A stretch of 64,000 nucleotides of DNA, from the NCBI GenBank assembly GCA_964632485.1, contig CAZWDO010000003.1, positions 252,877-316,876 on the forward strand. The letters are read 5' to 3'. Under the pieces are notes generated by a model, which was given only the letters and a program-made list of their open reading frames with translations, was not told where the DNA came from and did no database searches. The position numbers were made by a program, and so were the translations under genes. The stretch comes from CAZWDO01 sp964632485 [NCBI: uncultured bacterium]. GTDB taxonomy: Bacteria; JAGOEH01. Position 1 is the first letter of the stretch. Each line of letters opens with the position of its first letter. Of the stretch, positions 16,389-25,782 are shown one piece after another.

Positions 16389-16835
16389 ATGGAAATAATA
16401 CCGATAGAAATTAAGATTTTATGTCCCGAACGGAATATAAATTTACCGCGTTATATGACGACCCATGCCGCCGGAATGGATGTGTCCGCGTGTTTAGATG
16501 AACCCTATTCTTTGAATGCGGGTAGGATTGGATTGATCCCTACCGGCATCGCTTTGGGGATTCCTGATGGTTACGAAATCCAGGTACGACCTCGTAGTGG
16601 ACTGGCGATCAAACATGGAATTGGCGTGTTAAATTCACCGGGAACGATTGATGCGGATTATCGGGGTGAATTGAAAGTGATTGTGTTTAATTTTAGCGAA
16701 ACCGATTTTGTCATCCAACATGGAGACCGGATTGCTCAACTGGTGGTTGCCAAGGTATTTCACGGTCAGTGGCTGGAAGTGAATGAACTTGCCGCCACAT
16801 CACGGGGTGAAGGCGGTTTCGGGCATACCGGATAA
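16389..16835 (+). CDS. dut: dUTP diphosphatase (dUTPase)
   Basis: A 148-residue trimeric-type dUTPase. Motif 1 is AAGMDVSA, motif 2 RPRSGLA, motif 3 [11 protein letters not shown] with the catalytic aspartate, motif 4 GDRIAQLVV, motif 5 the glycine-rich arm [10 protein letters not shown]. It hydrolyses dUTP to dUMP and pyrophosphate. All five motifs are intact. The gene is the last of the long plus-strand run that starts at the CheZ-like gene; a 311-base gap follows. Confidence 0.95.
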   Translation: MEIIPIEIKILCPERNINLPRYMTTHAAGMDVSACLDEPYSLNAGRIGLIPTGIALGIPDGYEIQVRPRSGLAIKHGIGVLNSPGTIDADYRGELKVIVFNFSETDFVIQHGDRIAQLVVAKVFHGQWLEVNELAATSRGEGGFGHTG

Positions 16836-17060
16836 AATGAACGAGAAATAGTTCAGCAAGCGGTAACCCATTGGATGTTTTCAGATTTCATTGATTCTAC
16901 TTAGTTATTATGGATTTGAACGTTATCAATAATATCCCTTGATTTGCTATAATGTCAGTATGAAAGTTAGGATTTAATATAGTATTTATTTAATAGTATG
17001 TGAAGGTGTAGCTATTTTATAAAGTAAAGAGTCAACGATTTAAATATTTGTTTTTGCTGC
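16836..17060. other. Gene-free stretch between dut and the mutase operon
   Basis: No convincing reading frame or tRNA is seen. An extended -10 element, TGC-TATAAT at 16945-16953, stands alone without a clear -35 and could give a longer leader or a small RNA. I do not see a cobalamin riboswitch fold (no B12-box-like sequence) despite the B12 enzyme downstream. Confidence 0.4.
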
Positions 17061-17089
17061 TTGACAAGAATGAGTCAATGTGTTATATT
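17061..17089 (+). promoter_or_regulatory. Sigma70-type promoter for the methylmalonyl-CoA operon
   Basis: TTGACA (17061-17066), 17-base spacer, TATATT (17084-17089). It would give a leader of about 50 bases before the ATG at 17147. Confidence 0.68.
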
Positions 17090-17146
17090 TAGTTACATGG
17101 TTTTAGTTAACGTTGGCTATTAACAGTAATTATTACAGGAGCCGGT

Positions 17147-17434
17147 ATGAGTATTGACGAACTGACAATTCGGTGGGAGGATGAGAATGGCGTGGAAGCG
17201 ACCCGGGAGATTGATAAAGTTGTTTTGACTCGGGGAATGTGGGTCACGATTATGTTTCTTTATCAGGTATTAGACAAGAAGACAGAAGAGTATGGAGAGC
17301 CTCAAGCCCGTATTGTACGTTATAAAAAGATCAAAGAGAATTATGTCGCGCAGAGTAAATTTAATATTTCCGGTAAAAAGCAGGCGATGCAGATCGTTGA
17401 ACAACTGCAGCGCTGGTATAGCCCTCAGGAATGA
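17147..17434 (+). CDS. Small protein of unknown function, first gene of mutase operon
   Basis: A 95-residue, soluble, charged protein (ELTIRWEDENGVEATREI at the start, SKFNISGKKQAMQIVEQL near the end). No signal peptide, membrane segment or cysteine motif. It has a proper AGGAG site and lies 15 bases ahead of the mutase gene under the same promoter, so it is a real gene. I recall similar short proteins in anaerobic deltaproteobacteria-like genomes but cannot name a family. A beta-rich N-terminal half and a helical C-terminal end are likely. Confidence 0.75.
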   Translation: MSIDELTIRWEDENGVEATREIDKVVLTRGMWVTIMFLYQVLDKKTEEYGEPQARIVRYKKIKENYVAQSKFNISGKKQAMQIVEQLQRWYSPQE

Positions 17435-17449
17435 GAAGGAGGAAAACGG

Positions 17450-19117
17450 ATGAACTATGAAGAGATGAAAAACCGTCAGGATGAGTGGCGGGAAAAAACA
17501 CTGAAAAAATTTGTTGCCAAAGTACCGGAGCAGCGTTCTGTATTCCTTACCGGTTCATCGGAAGAAGTGGATACTCTTTATACTCCAGTTGATGTTAATG
17601 CTGACACATATTTGGATGAAATTGGATTCCCCGGCCAGTACCCCTTTACTCGGGGTATTTATCCCAATATGTATCGCGGCCGTTTTTGGACCATGCGTCA
17701 ATATGCAGGTTTTGGAACGGCAGAGCAATCCAATCAACGCTACAAATATTTGTTGGAACAAGGTCAAACCGGACTTTCCGTTGCTTTTGATCTGCCTACC
17801 CAGATTGGTTATGATTCCGATCACCCTTTATCCGAAGGTGAAGTGGGAAAGGTGGGCGTCGCCATTGACAGTTTACATGATATGGAAATTCTTTTCGATG
17901 GGATTCCCCTGAATAAGGTTTCCACGTCGATGACAATTAATGCGCCGGCGGCGATTCTTCTCGCTATGTTAATCGCGGTGGCGGAAAAACAGGGAGTGCC
18001 GGCATCCGAATTGCGGGGGACGATTCAAAATGATATTTTAAAAGAGTATATCGCCCGGGGCACTTATATATTCCCCCCCAAGCCTTCTATGCGTTTAATT
18101 GTTGATACTTTTGCCTATTGCGCCAAGGAATTGCCTAAATGGAATACGATCAGTATAAGTGGGTATCATATTCGTGAAGCGGGATCAACAGCCGCGCAGG
18201 AAGTGGCGTTTACGCTAGCCGATGGAATTGAGTATTGTCGGGCGGCGCAGAAAGCGGGTATGGATATAGACGAATTTGCCGGCCAGTTGAGTTTTTTCTT
18301 TAATGCCCATAACGATTTGCTGGAAGAAGTCGCCAAGTTCCGAGCGGCTCGACGACTTTGGGCAAAAATCATGAAAGACAAACTACAGGCCAAAAATCCC
18401 AAGTCCATGATGCTGCGCTTCCATACGCAGACCGCCGGTTCAACCTTGACGGCTCAGCAACCGGAAAATAACGTCATTCGCGTTACACTTCAAGCGTTAG
18501 CCGCTGTGCTGGGGGGTACGCAGAGTCTGCATACAAATTCATTGGATGAAGCGCTGGCGCTTCCTACGGAAAAATCAGTTCAAACTGCTTTGCGCACTCA
18601 ACAGGTAATCGCGCATGAATCAGGCGTGATTAGTAATGTTGATCCGTTGGCTGGTTCCTATTATGTTGAATCCCTGACTGATAAAATCGAAAATCAAGCC
18701 CGCGCTTATATTGAAGAAATTGAAGGGATGGGCGGGATGGTCGGCGCTATTGAACGTGGATATGTCCAAAAAGAGATTCAACGCTCTGCCTATCAGTACC
18801 AACAGCAGATTGAGAAACAGGAACGGATTATTGTTGGGATGAACAAATTTTCAGTAAAGGAAGAACCGCCAAAAGACCTTTTAAAAGTTGATCCTGCGAT
18901 TCAGGGAACACAAATAGACAAAATCGAAGCTGTTAAAAACCGTCGGAACGCTGACGAAGTCCAGAGAATTTTAAGGGAAATCGAAATCGCTGCGCAGGGG
19001 ACGGATAATCTGTTGCCTTTGTTTGTAAAAGCGGTAAAAGCCTATGCGACTCTGGGTGAAATTTGCGGCGCATTACGCGCGGTTTTTGGCGAATATGAAG
19101 CTCAAGTCTTTTTTTAA
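17450..19117 (+). CDS. Methylmalonyl-CoA mutase, large (catalytic) subunit
   Basis: A 555-residue TIM-barrel subunit without the B12-binding domain, which is encoded separately. [19 protein letters not shown] is the substrate-channel signature; the tyrosine of RQYAG and the arginine of PSMRLIVD are the residues that mark methylmalonyl-CoA rather than isobutyryl-CoA mutases (Phe and Gln there). [12 protein letters not shown] carries the cofactor-contact histidine. It interconverts succinyl-CoA and (R)-methylmalonyl-CoA with adenosylcobalamin. Strong AGAAGGAGG site; small subunit follows after 11 bases. Confidence 0.93.
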   Translation: MNYEEMKNRQDEWREKTLKKFVAKVPEQRSVFLTGSSEEVDTLYTPVDVNADTYLDEIGFPGQYPFTRGIYPNMYRGRFWTMRQYAGFGTAEQSNQRYKYLLEQGQTGLSVAFDLPTQIGYDSDHPLSEGEVGKVGVAIDSLHDMEILFDGIPLNKVSTSMTINAPAAILLAMLIAVAEKQGVPASELRGTIQNDILKEYIARGTYIFPPKPSMRLIVDTFAYCAKELPKWNTISISGYHIREAGSTAAQEVAFTLADGIEYCRAAQKAGMDIDEFAGQLSFFFNAHNDLLEEVAKFRAARRLWAKIMKDKLQAKNPKSMMLRFHTQTAGSTLTAQQPENNVIRVTLQALAAVLGGTQSLHTNSLDEALALPTEKSVQTALRTQQVIAHESGVISNVDPLAGSYYVESLTDKIENQARAYIEEIEGMGGMVGAIERGYVQKEIQRSAYQYQQQIEKQERIIVGMNKFSVKEEPPKDLLKVDPAIQGTQIDKIEAVKNRRNADEVQRILREIEIAAQGTDNLLPLFVKAVKAYATLGEICGALRAVFGEYEAQVFF

Positions 19118-19128
19118 GGAGAGATGCT

Positions 19129-19542
19129 ATGGATAAAAATAAAATTCGGATTTTAATCGCAAAAGCGGGCCTGGATGGCCATGATCGGGGCGCTAAATAT
19201 ATCGCCCAGGCTTTGCGTGATCGCGGGTATGAAGTCATCTATACTGGAATTCGTAAAACTCCGGAGGAAATTGCTAATATTGCCATCCAGGAAGACGCGC
19301 GTTTTGTGGGATTGAGCCTGCTCTCAGGCGCTCATAATCAGCTTTTTCCCAAGGTTGTCCAATTGCTGATGGAAAAAGGCGCGGATGATATTATCGTTTT
19401 TGGTGGCGGAGTGATCCCCGTTGATGATATTCCCTTTCTTAAGAGCCAGGGTATCCGGGGAGTTTTTGGTCCCGGCACCACAATCGATGAGATGGAAATT
19501 TTTATCGATGAATGTTTGAACGAGAGAGCTGCGTTTGCATAA
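19129..19542 (+). CDS. Methylmalonyl-CoA mutase, small cobalamin-binding subunit
   Basis: A 137-residue B12-binding flavodoxin-like domain. LDGHDRGAKY supplies the lower-ligand histidine (DxHxxG), followed by GLSLLSGAHN and FGGGVIP, the usual base-off cobalamin contacts. It pairs with the large subunit encoded just upstream to form the heteromeric mutase seen in many anaerobes and archaea. Length matches the stand-alone subunit. The meaB gene starts almost directly at its stop. Confidence 0.94.
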   Translation: MDKNKIRILIAKAGLDGHDRGAKYIAQALRDRGYEVIYTGIRKTPEEIANIAIQEDARFVGLSLLSGAHNQLFPKVVQLLMEKGADDIIVFGGGVIPVDDIPFLKSQGIRGVFGPGTTIDEMEIFIDECLNERAAFA

Positions 19543-19543
19543 T

Positions 19544-20530
19544 ATGGAGCAATTGGCGGAAGGATTTCGCCGTCGCGAGTTGCGCGCCTTAGCCAGGGCT
19601 ATAAGCTTAGCTGAAAATGATCCTGTTTCTGCCAGCGTGTTTATAAAGAATTTTGCTTCATCCCCAATGACCGGTTCTGGCCGGCCCAGCCGAGTGATTG
19701 GGTTGACCGGCGCTCCGGGAGCGGGAAAGAGTACCCTAATTCGGGCGTTGCTGGAAGAAAGTCAAAAAAATGAACAACGTATCGCCGTTCTGGCAGTGGA
19801 CCCCAGCAGTCCTTTCTCCGGTGGCGCGCTGCTGGGTGACCGATTGCGCATGACAGTGAAAAATTGGGATCCCGAACGTGTGTTTATTCGTAGCCTTTCC
19901 GCCCGGGGACATTTGGGTGGACTTTCTCAAGGGATTCGAACTTCCATTCGATTGCTTCAATATTACGATTTTGACTGGATTTTGCTGGAAACTGTTGGGG
20001 TCGGGCAGGATGAAATTGAAGTGGTCTATTTAGCCGATTGCGTGATTGTGGTTTTAGTACCGGGTTTGGGCGATGAAATCCAGGCAATGAAAGCGGGATT
20101 GATGGAAATCGCCGACCTTTTTGTCGTCAATAAATGTCTGAATAGTGGCGCGGATAAACTGGTGGGTGAGCTGGAAGGAATGATCGCCTTTTCACCCCGC
20201 TATGAACAACCTGGAATCTGGCGGCCTCCGGTAAAGGTTACAGATGCCTTGCATTGTATTGGAATTAACGAACTTTGGGAAACGTTACCACAACTCTTTA
20301 ACGATCCGTTATTTAAAGGGCATTACCAAAAAAAAGTTGCGCGGCAGTATCGTTTTTATATTGAGAACAGTGTGCATGCGGCGTGTGATTATTGGCTGAA
20401 AAAAAAATTAGATGAGGTTGAATGGCATGAATTGGACGAGAAACAGTTTTTACTTTTAGCCGAACAGACATTGGATGAAGTTACCGAATCATTATATATG
20501 CAAAGGAGTTATTATGTTAAAAAAAATTGA
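19544..20530 (+). CDS. meaB: Methylmalonyl-CoA mutase-associated GTPase MeaB
   Basis: A G3E-family GTPase of about 328 residues. Walker A is GAPGAGKSTL, followed by VLAVDPSSPFSGGALLGDRLRM, typical for MeaB/ArgK, then ETVGVGQDE (switch) and NKC in place of NKxD. It guards the mutase, editing cofactor loading and protecting against inactivation. The ATG two bases after the mutase stop is taken as start; a TTG nine bases earlier (residues MHN) is possible, overlapping the mutase gene. Its 3' end overlaps the epimerase gene by 17 bases. Confidence 0.93.
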   Translation: MEQLAEGFRRRELRALARAISLAENDPVSASVFIKNFASSPMTGSGRPSRVIGLTGAPGAGKSTLIRALLEESQKNEQRIAVLAVDPSSPFSGGALLGDRLRMTVKNWDPERVFIRSLSARGHLGGLSQGIRTSIRLLQYYDFDWILLETVGVGQDEIEVVYLADCVIVVLVPGLGDEIQAMKAGLMEIADLFVVNKCLNSGADKLVGELEGMIAFSPRYEQPGIWRPPVKVTDALHCIGINELWETLPQLFNDPLFKGHYQKKVARQYRFYIENSVHAACDYWLKKKLDEVEWHELDEKQFLLLAEQTLDEVTESLYMQRSYYVKKN

Positions 20531-20924
20531 CCATATCGGGATCGCGGTCAGTTCATTGAGCGAGAGTGTCCCCGTTTTCCAGAAGATGGGGTTGAGCTAT
20601 TTGGGAGAAGAAGAAGTGGCAGAACAAAAAGTAAAAGTAGCGTTTTTTGATATTGGCGGTGTACATATTGAATTACTGGAACCAACCGCCCCAGATAGCC
20701 CCATCGCGATCTTTCTTGAAAAAAAAGGTCAGGGCATTCATCATCTGGCCCTCGAATCAGATGGTCTGGAACAGGAAATTAACCAATTGATCAGTAATGG
20801 AATCAGTATGATTGACATGAAACCCCGGACGGGAGCCCATAATAGCAAGATCGCTTTTATTCATCCCAAATCGAGCGCAAAGGTATTAACTGAATTATGC
20901 GAACACTGTAGCGAGGGACATTGA
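20514..20924 (+). CDS. mce: Methylmalonyl-CoA epimerase
   Basis: A 136-residue vicinal-oxygen-chelate protein: [10 protein letters not shown] gives the first metal histidine, [10 protein letters not shown] the second, and ELCE near the end the glutamate. It converts between (R)- and (S)-methylmalonyl-CoA, linking mutase to carboxyltransferase. The ATG has AAAGGAG five bases upstream and lies inside the end of meaB; a longer in-frame reading from 20475 would be wholly inside meaB and lacks a ribosome site. Confidence 0.93.
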   Translation: MLKKIDHIGIAVSSLSESVPVFQKMGLSYLGEEEVAEQKVKVAFFDIGGVHIELLEPTAPDSPIAIFLEKKGQGIHHLALESDGLEQEINQLISNGISMIDMKPRTGAHNSKIAFIHPKSSAKVLTELCEHCSEGH

Positions 20925-20925
20925 G

Positions 20926-22476
20926 ATGGCGATGAATGAGGCGATTCAAGAATTGAATGAACGGCGGAATCGCGCGTTGCTGGCCGGTGGAGAAAAAAGG
21001 TTGAGTTCCCAGCGTCAAAAAGGGAAAATGACAGCGCGTGAACGCATCGAGACGCTTTTAGATGCCGATAGTTTTGTTGAATTGGATATGCTTAAGCAGC
21101 ATCGGTGTCATGATTTTGATTTGGAGAATGAAAAATATCTGACTGATGGAGTGATCACTGGTTTCGGCCGGATTCAGGGTCGGAAGGTTTTTGTTTTTTC
21201 ACAGGATTTTACAATTTTTGGCGGTTCTCTTTCGGCAACCTTTGCCGAAAAAATCAATAAAATTATGGATTTAGCGGCGAAAACCGGATGTCCCGTCATC
21301 GGTCTCAATGATTCAGGTGGCGCTCGTATCCAGGAAGGAATGGAATCTCTGGCCGGTTATGCGGAAATTTTCTTGCGGAACGTGATCTATTCAGGAGTGG
21401 TGCCCCAAATCAGCGTGATTATGGGACCTTGCGCGGGTGGAGCTGTATATTCTCCCGCTATCACCGATTTTATTATAATGGTTAAGGATATCAGCTATAT
21501 GTTTGTGACCGGCCCTAAAGTCGTTAAAACAGTTACCAATGAAGAAGTGACAACTGAGGAGCTGGGCGGCGCAATGATCCATGCAGGGAAAAGCGGTGTA
21601 ACTCATTTTGTTGCTCAAAATGATCAGGACGCTTTAGAATTATTGAGGCGTCTGCTTGGTTATTTGCCGTCTAATAATGTTGAAAATCCGCCTTTTATAT
21701 CCAATTCTGATCCTCTCGATCGCCTGACTCCTGAATTGAATGCGCTGATTCCTGAGAATCCGAATAAACCTTATGATATGCGGGTTGTAATTTTACGCAC
21801 GGTGGATAATGGAGAGTTCCTCGAAGTCCACCGCAACTGGGCTGAAAATATTATCGTTGGATTTGCCCGTTTAGGTGGATATTCAATTGGTATAATCGCC
21901 AATCAACCAATGGTTATGGCGGGTGTGCTGGACAATAACAGCTCACGCAAGGCGGCTCGTTTTGTGCGGTTTTGCGATGCATTTAATATTCCGCTGGTGA
22001 CGTTTGTGGATGTGCCGGGTTTTATGCCGGGAACCATCCAGGAATATAATGGAATTATCATCAATGGCGCCAAATTATTGTATGCGTATGCCGAAGCAAC
22101 CGTACCCAAACTGACGGTCATTACGCGTAAAGCTTATGGTGGGGCGTATGATGTAATGAGTTCAAAGCATATTCGCGGGGATCTCAATTTTGCCTGGCCG
22201 ACCGCTGAAATTGCCGTTATGGGCCCTAAGGGGGCTGTGGAAATCCTTTATGCCAAGCAGATCAAAGCCGCTGTGAATGGAGTGGAAGAAGCCGCCCAAC
22301 TGGAAGAAGAGTATCGACGCCTGTTCGCAAATCCTTGGCGCGCAGCGGAGCGCGGCTATGTGGATGATGTTATTGAACCCATGGGTACGCGGCTGATGCT
22401 GATCCGCGGATTGCAGATGCTCGAAAATAAACATGATGAAAACCCACCTCGCAAACATGGTAATATACCCTTGTAA
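20926..22476 (+). CDS. Acyl-CoA carboxyltransferase (methylmalonyl-CoA decarboxylase alpha / propionyl-CoA carboxylase beta)
   Basis: A 516-residue carboxyltransferase with two crotonase-like halves. Family marks: [45 protein letters not shown] (oxyanion loop of half one) and [21 protein letters not shown] (half two). It moves the carboxyl between methylmalonyl-CoA and biotin on the carrier protein. Because OadG-like and biotin-carrier genes follow but no biotin carboxylase does, the MmdA reading (sodium-pumping decarboxylase) is at least as likely as PccB. One base separates it from the epimerase gene. Confidence 0.92.
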   Translation: MAMNEAIQELNERRNRALLAGGEKRLSSQRQKGKMTARERIETLLDADSFVELDMLKQHRCHDFDLENEKYLTDGVITGFGRIQGRKVFVFSQDFTIFGGSLSATFAEKINKIMDLAAKTGCPVIGLNDSGGARIQEGMESLAGYAEIFLRNVIYSGVVPQISVIMGPCAGGAVYSPAITDFIIMVKDISYMFVTGPKVVKTVTNEEVTTEELGGAMIHAGKSGVTHFVAQNDQDALELLRRLLGYLPSNNVENPPFISNSDPLDRLTPELNALIPENPNKPYDMRVVILRTVDNGEFLEVHRNWAENIIVGFARLGGYSIGIIANQPMVMAGVLDNNSSRKAARFVRFCDAFNIPLVTFVDVPGFMPGTIQEYNGIIINGAKLLYAYAEATVPKLTVITRKAYGGAYDVMSSKHIRGDLNFAWPTAEIAVMGPKGAVEILYAKQIKAAVNGVEEAAQLEEEYRRLFANPWRAAERGYVDDVIEPMGTRLMLIRGLQMLENKHDENPPRKHGNIPL

Positions 22477-22488
22477 GGAGGATGAATA

Positions 22489-22836
22489 ATGATGGATATT
22501 GTCCGTCAGAGTATGTTGATCTGTGTGATTGGACTATCAATCGTGTTTTTTGGACTGTTTCTGCTCTTTGTTATGACACGTCTGGTCAGCCGGCTTTTTA
22601 ATTTAAAACCCCCACGGGTGATGTCGGAAGTCAGAACTCCGTCGGAAAGCGATGGTCAAACAGCATCGATTCAAGTACGGAGCGCTGATCCTATGGAAGA
22701 AATCGCTGCTATCTGCGCTGTATTGCTCTCCTTGAAAAAGAAACCAGTTTCCAAAAAGATCAGTGAGCCGGTTTTTAATCCCTGGGTGTATCAAAAACGC
22801 CTATCCGCTATGCCTCTTCATAAAAGGAAACACTAA
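22489..22836 (+). CDS. OadG/MmdD-like small membrane subunit
   Basis: A 115-residue protein with one N-terminal membrane segment (about residues 8-30, IGLSIVFFGLFLLFVMTRL) and a hydrophilic tail with MEEIAAICAVLLSL near the middle, the pattern of oxaloacetate/methylmalonyl-CoA decarboxylase gamma or delta subunits. These anchor the carboxyltransferase to the membrane beta subunit and help assembly. Position between carboxyltransferase and biotin carrier supports the call. The polytopic beta subunit (OadB/MmdB/GcdB) is not in the window. Confidence 0.8.
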   Translation: MMDIVRQSMLICVIGLSIVFFGLFLLFVMTRLVSRLFNLKPPRVMSEVRTPSESDGQTASIQVRSADPMEEIAAICAVLLSLKKKPVSKKISEPVFNPWVYQKRLSAMPLHKRKH

Positions 22837-22837
22837 T

Positions 22838-23275
22838 ATGGAACAATACCAGTTTGAAATTAATGATCATACATATCATACGATCATCAAGCATAAAACG
22901 TATAATCGGATGGATGTGGAAGTCAATGGCCAACTGTATAGCGTAAAAATCAATGCAAGTATGCCGACCGTAGAAAAACCGGAAGAATCGAAGGGTTCCG
23001 ATGAATCAAATCTATCGACAGTTTCATCTACCGGCACATCATCTTCGGCCATTAAACAGAATGCTAATATCCTGCCTTCTCCCTTGCCCGGAATGGTGAC
23101 CCGGGTCAATGTTCGCCTGGAGCAGGAAATTAAAAATGGTGATCTGATTTGTACGATGGAAGCGATGAAAATGGAAAATGAAATTCGTTCATTTCGCGAT
23201 GGACGGGTAACCAATATTTTTATTAAAGTCGGGGATGCGCTGCAAGAAGGCGCTCCGATTTGTGAAATCTCTTAA
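22838..23275 (+). CDS. Biotin carboxyl carrier protein (biotin/lipoyl attachment domain)
   Basis: A 145-residue carrier. The C-terminal 70 residues form a biotinyl domain with LPGMVTRVNV and the biotinylation site EAMKMEN; a flexible Ser/Thr-rich linker (about residues 50-75) joins it to an N-terminal domain of about 45 residues. It carries carboxybiotin between active sites. The ATG at nine bases after AAGGA is chosen; an in-frame upstream reading from 22763 lies within the OadG-like gene. Confidence 0.93.
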   Translation: MEQYQFEINDHTYHTIIKHKTYNRMDVEVNGQLYSVKINASMPTVEKPEESKGSDESNLSTVSSTGTSSSAIKQNANILPSPLPGMVTRVNVRLEQEIKNGDLICTMEAMKMENEIRSFRDGRVTNIFIKVGDALQEGAPICEIS

Positions 23276-23286
23276 AGGGGAATCTT

Positions 23287-25491
23287 ATGAAAAAATTTAA
23301 TCGAGAATTTTTAGAAACATTTTTTAAATTGTCTGTTCCCATGCCCATCAAATTTAAGGAATTGATTGAATTGCTGAAAGTAACCAAGAATAAAGACCAG
23401 CTTGTCCTCGACGGATTGCTGAGTGAGATGGTTGCAGATGGCGTATTGACACGGACTAAAGGCCATCGTTTCGCCTATAGCCAATCTATGGGATTGATCA
23501 TTGGCCAGCTTTCCTGCAACAGCAAAGGCGCAGGGTATGTCATCCCGGAAGATCCATCAATCGCAGATATATATATCGCCCGCGACCAGATGAATACAGC
23601 GATCCACCTGGATCGGGTGATGGTGAAAATATTGCGTCATCCTCCCAAACAAGCTGCTCAGGGCACAATTACTAAGGTACTCAAACGGACGATCCATACT
23701 TTTGTTGGCAGCTACCGAATCCAAAAAGATTTGGGGATTATGCGCCCCGACGATCCGAAACTTCTTTTTGAGATTATTATCCCTCCCGGAGAAGCGTTGA
23801 ATGCGGTCGAAGGACAGAAAGTGATCGCAGAAATTACTGTTTGGGAAACTCCGACACTTAATCCGATTGGGCGGGTATTGGAGATTTTGGGTTTTGCCGA
23901 TGATCCTGATATTGATGAGAAAATTGTCTTGCGTGAATTTAATCTAAACACAGAATTTCCTGAAACGGTAGAAGCTGAAGCTCAACGTTGGTTGAACGAA
24001 TCTTTAGAAGAAGAGTATAAAAACCGGAAAGACTTACGTCATCTGCGCTGTATGACTATTGATCCGGCCGATGCTAAGGATTTTGACGACGCATTGAGCA
24101 TTCAACAATTGAAAACCGGTTTTCAAGTAGGAATACATATTGCCGATGTCAGCCATTATGTGGTTCCCGGCAGCGCCTTGGACGAGGAAGCCTACCGGCG
24201 CGCAACTTCTGTGTATTTAGTCAACCAGGTAGTGCCTATGCTGCCGCATACACTTTCCAGCGATCTTTGTAGTTTACGACCTCATGTCGACCGACTGGCG
24301 ATGAGTGTGTTGGTCGATATGGACAATGATGGGAAGATTGTTAAATCCCAATATTTCCCATCAGTAATCAGAAGTTGCCGTCGTTTTACTTATGAAGAAG
24401 TTCAATCATTATTGAATAAAGAAGAGAACCCCGATCTCACTGCCGAATTGACTGGGGATTTAGAGGAGTTAGACCGCTTAGCGAAAATATTGCGCCAAAA
24501 GCGTCTGGAAAGCGGTAGCCTGGAATTGAATATTCCCGAAGTGCAAATTATTATGGATGGCAATAAGGTTCGCGATATTTGCGTGAAGAAACGTTTGGAT
24601 AGCCATCAGTTGGTCGAAGAATGGATGCTGCTGGCTAATCAATTAGTTGCCCATGCAATGAGTGATAAAAAATTGCCGATTCTCTACCGAGTGCATGATA
24701 TCCCGGACCTTGAAAAAATTGAACAGCTCGGTAATATTTTGCGGTCACTGTCTTTACGTACGAATTTGAAAGAATACCGCAATCCAAAATCTTTACAAAA
24801 AGTTTTAAAACAAGTAGAAAATACCAATTTCGGTTATTTGGTGGAACGAATTTTATTACGTACATTGAAAAAAGCCTGTTATCAAAGTGAAAATATCGGA
24901 CATTATGCTTTGAATTTTACGTATTATACTCATTTTACTTCCCCTATAAGACGCTATCCTGATTTGTTAGTACATCGCATGGTAAAACAGGCCAAGTTAG
25001 TAAAAAAAAGTCAAAAGTATCTTAAAACTGTTCATGATTGCATCGTTGCCTGGGGGGAGCATACTTCGGAATTGGAACGTAAGGCCGAAGAAGCCGAACG
25101 TCTATCGATTCGTCTGAAACAGATACGCTTTATGAAAGCTCACGAAGGTGATTTTTTTGATGGAGTTATTTCCGGTGTTACCAGTTTTGGAATTTTCATT
25201 GAACTTCCTCATAATTTGGCGGAAGGAATGATTCACTTGCGCGAACTGACTGATGATTATTATTTGTTTGATGAGAAATTGATGGCCCTGGTGGGGAAAC
25301 GACGTCGTAAAATCTATCGATTGGGCGACAAGATTAAAGTTCAGGTCGTCAATGTATCGATTGAGAAGAAGCGGATTGATTTTGCCCTGGTAACCGAGAA
25401 AAGCAAGCAGGCTCCGGAAAAAAAGGAGGCAGCTCAGCCTACGGAAATCATTAAGAAGAAGAGACGTAGAAAAAAACATGTAACTCCCTAA
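23287..25491 (+). CDS. rnr: Ribonuclease R
   Basis: A 734-residue RNB-family exoribonuclease. Order: winged-helix start, cold-shock-like domains (about residues 60-210), the RNB domain with TIDPADAKDFDDAL (about 260) whose aspartates bind the catalytic metal, FTSPIRRYPDLLVHR near 553, and a C-terminal S1 domain starting DFFDGVISGVTSFGIFIEL. The tail is basic (KKKRRRKK), as usual for RNase R. It degrades structured RNA 3' to 5'. It follows the biotin carrier by 11 bases, probably by chance of operon packing. Confidence 0.95.
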   Translation: MKKFNREFLETFFKLSVPMPIKFKELIELLKVTKNKDQLVLDGLLSEMVADGVLTRTKGHRFAYSQSMGLIIGQLSCNSKGAGYVIPEDPSIADIYIARDQMNTAIHLDRVMVKILRHPPKQAAQGTITKVLKRTIHTFVGSYRIQKDLGIMRPDDPKLLFEIIIPPGEALNAVEGQKVIAEITVWETPTLNPIGRVLEILGFADDPDIDEKIVLREFNLNTEFPETVEAEAQRWLNESLEEEYKNRKDLRHLRCMTIDPADAKDFDDALSIQQLKTGFQVGIHIADVSHYVVPGSALDEEAYRRATSVYLVNQVVPMLPHTLSSDLCSLRPHVDRLAMSVLVDMDNDGKIVKSQYFPSVIRSCRRFTYEEVQSLLNKEENPDLTAELTGDLEELDRLAKILRQKRLESGSLELNIPEVQIIMDGNKVRDICVKKRLDSHQLVEEWMLLANQLVAHAMSDKKLPILYRVHDIPDLEKIEQLGNILRSLSLRTNLKEYRNPKSLQKVLKQVENTNFGYLVERILLRTLKKACYQSENIGHYALNFTYYTHFTSPIRRYPDLLVHRMVKQAKLVKKSQKYLKTVHDCIVAWGEHTSELERKAEEAERLSIRLKQIRFMKAHEGDFFDGVISGVTSFGIFIELPHNLAEGMIHLRELTDDYYLFDEKLMALVGKRRRKIYRLGDKIKVQVVNVSIEKKRIDFALVTEKSKQAPEKKEAAQPTEIIKKKRRRKKHVTP

Positions 25492-25782
25492 AAAACAGGA
25501 AATCTTGAAGGGATGAATCAGGTGGATGCCTCTTTGATAGCGTTGCTGGAAATTCGTTCTCTTAAAACTGTTTTTTAAAATATTTTAAGTGATTTCAATG
25601 AACTGATCACGTCAATTAATCCAAAAAAATGAGACCTTGCCATAGCTCTTAAAATGAGTACAATTCTATTGCTTGTGGTTTTTTAAGGCGATTCTGGTTT
25701 TTTTTTGGGAACCTGAACAAAATGTTATCAGTTAATAATACTACAAAAAAAGTGAACCCATTTAAACAAGGAGATTCTATCT

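Noticed and set aside
16836-17146. Cobalamin riboswitch ahead of the B12 mutase operon
   Set aside because: No B12-box-like sequence or multi-stem fold is visible, and the promoter leaves only about 50 bases of leader.
25492-25782. CIRCE or sigma32 heat-shock element before htpG
   Set aside because: No TTAGCACTC-type repeat and no CTTGAA/CCCCAT pair; the stretch is AT-rich with no clear signal.
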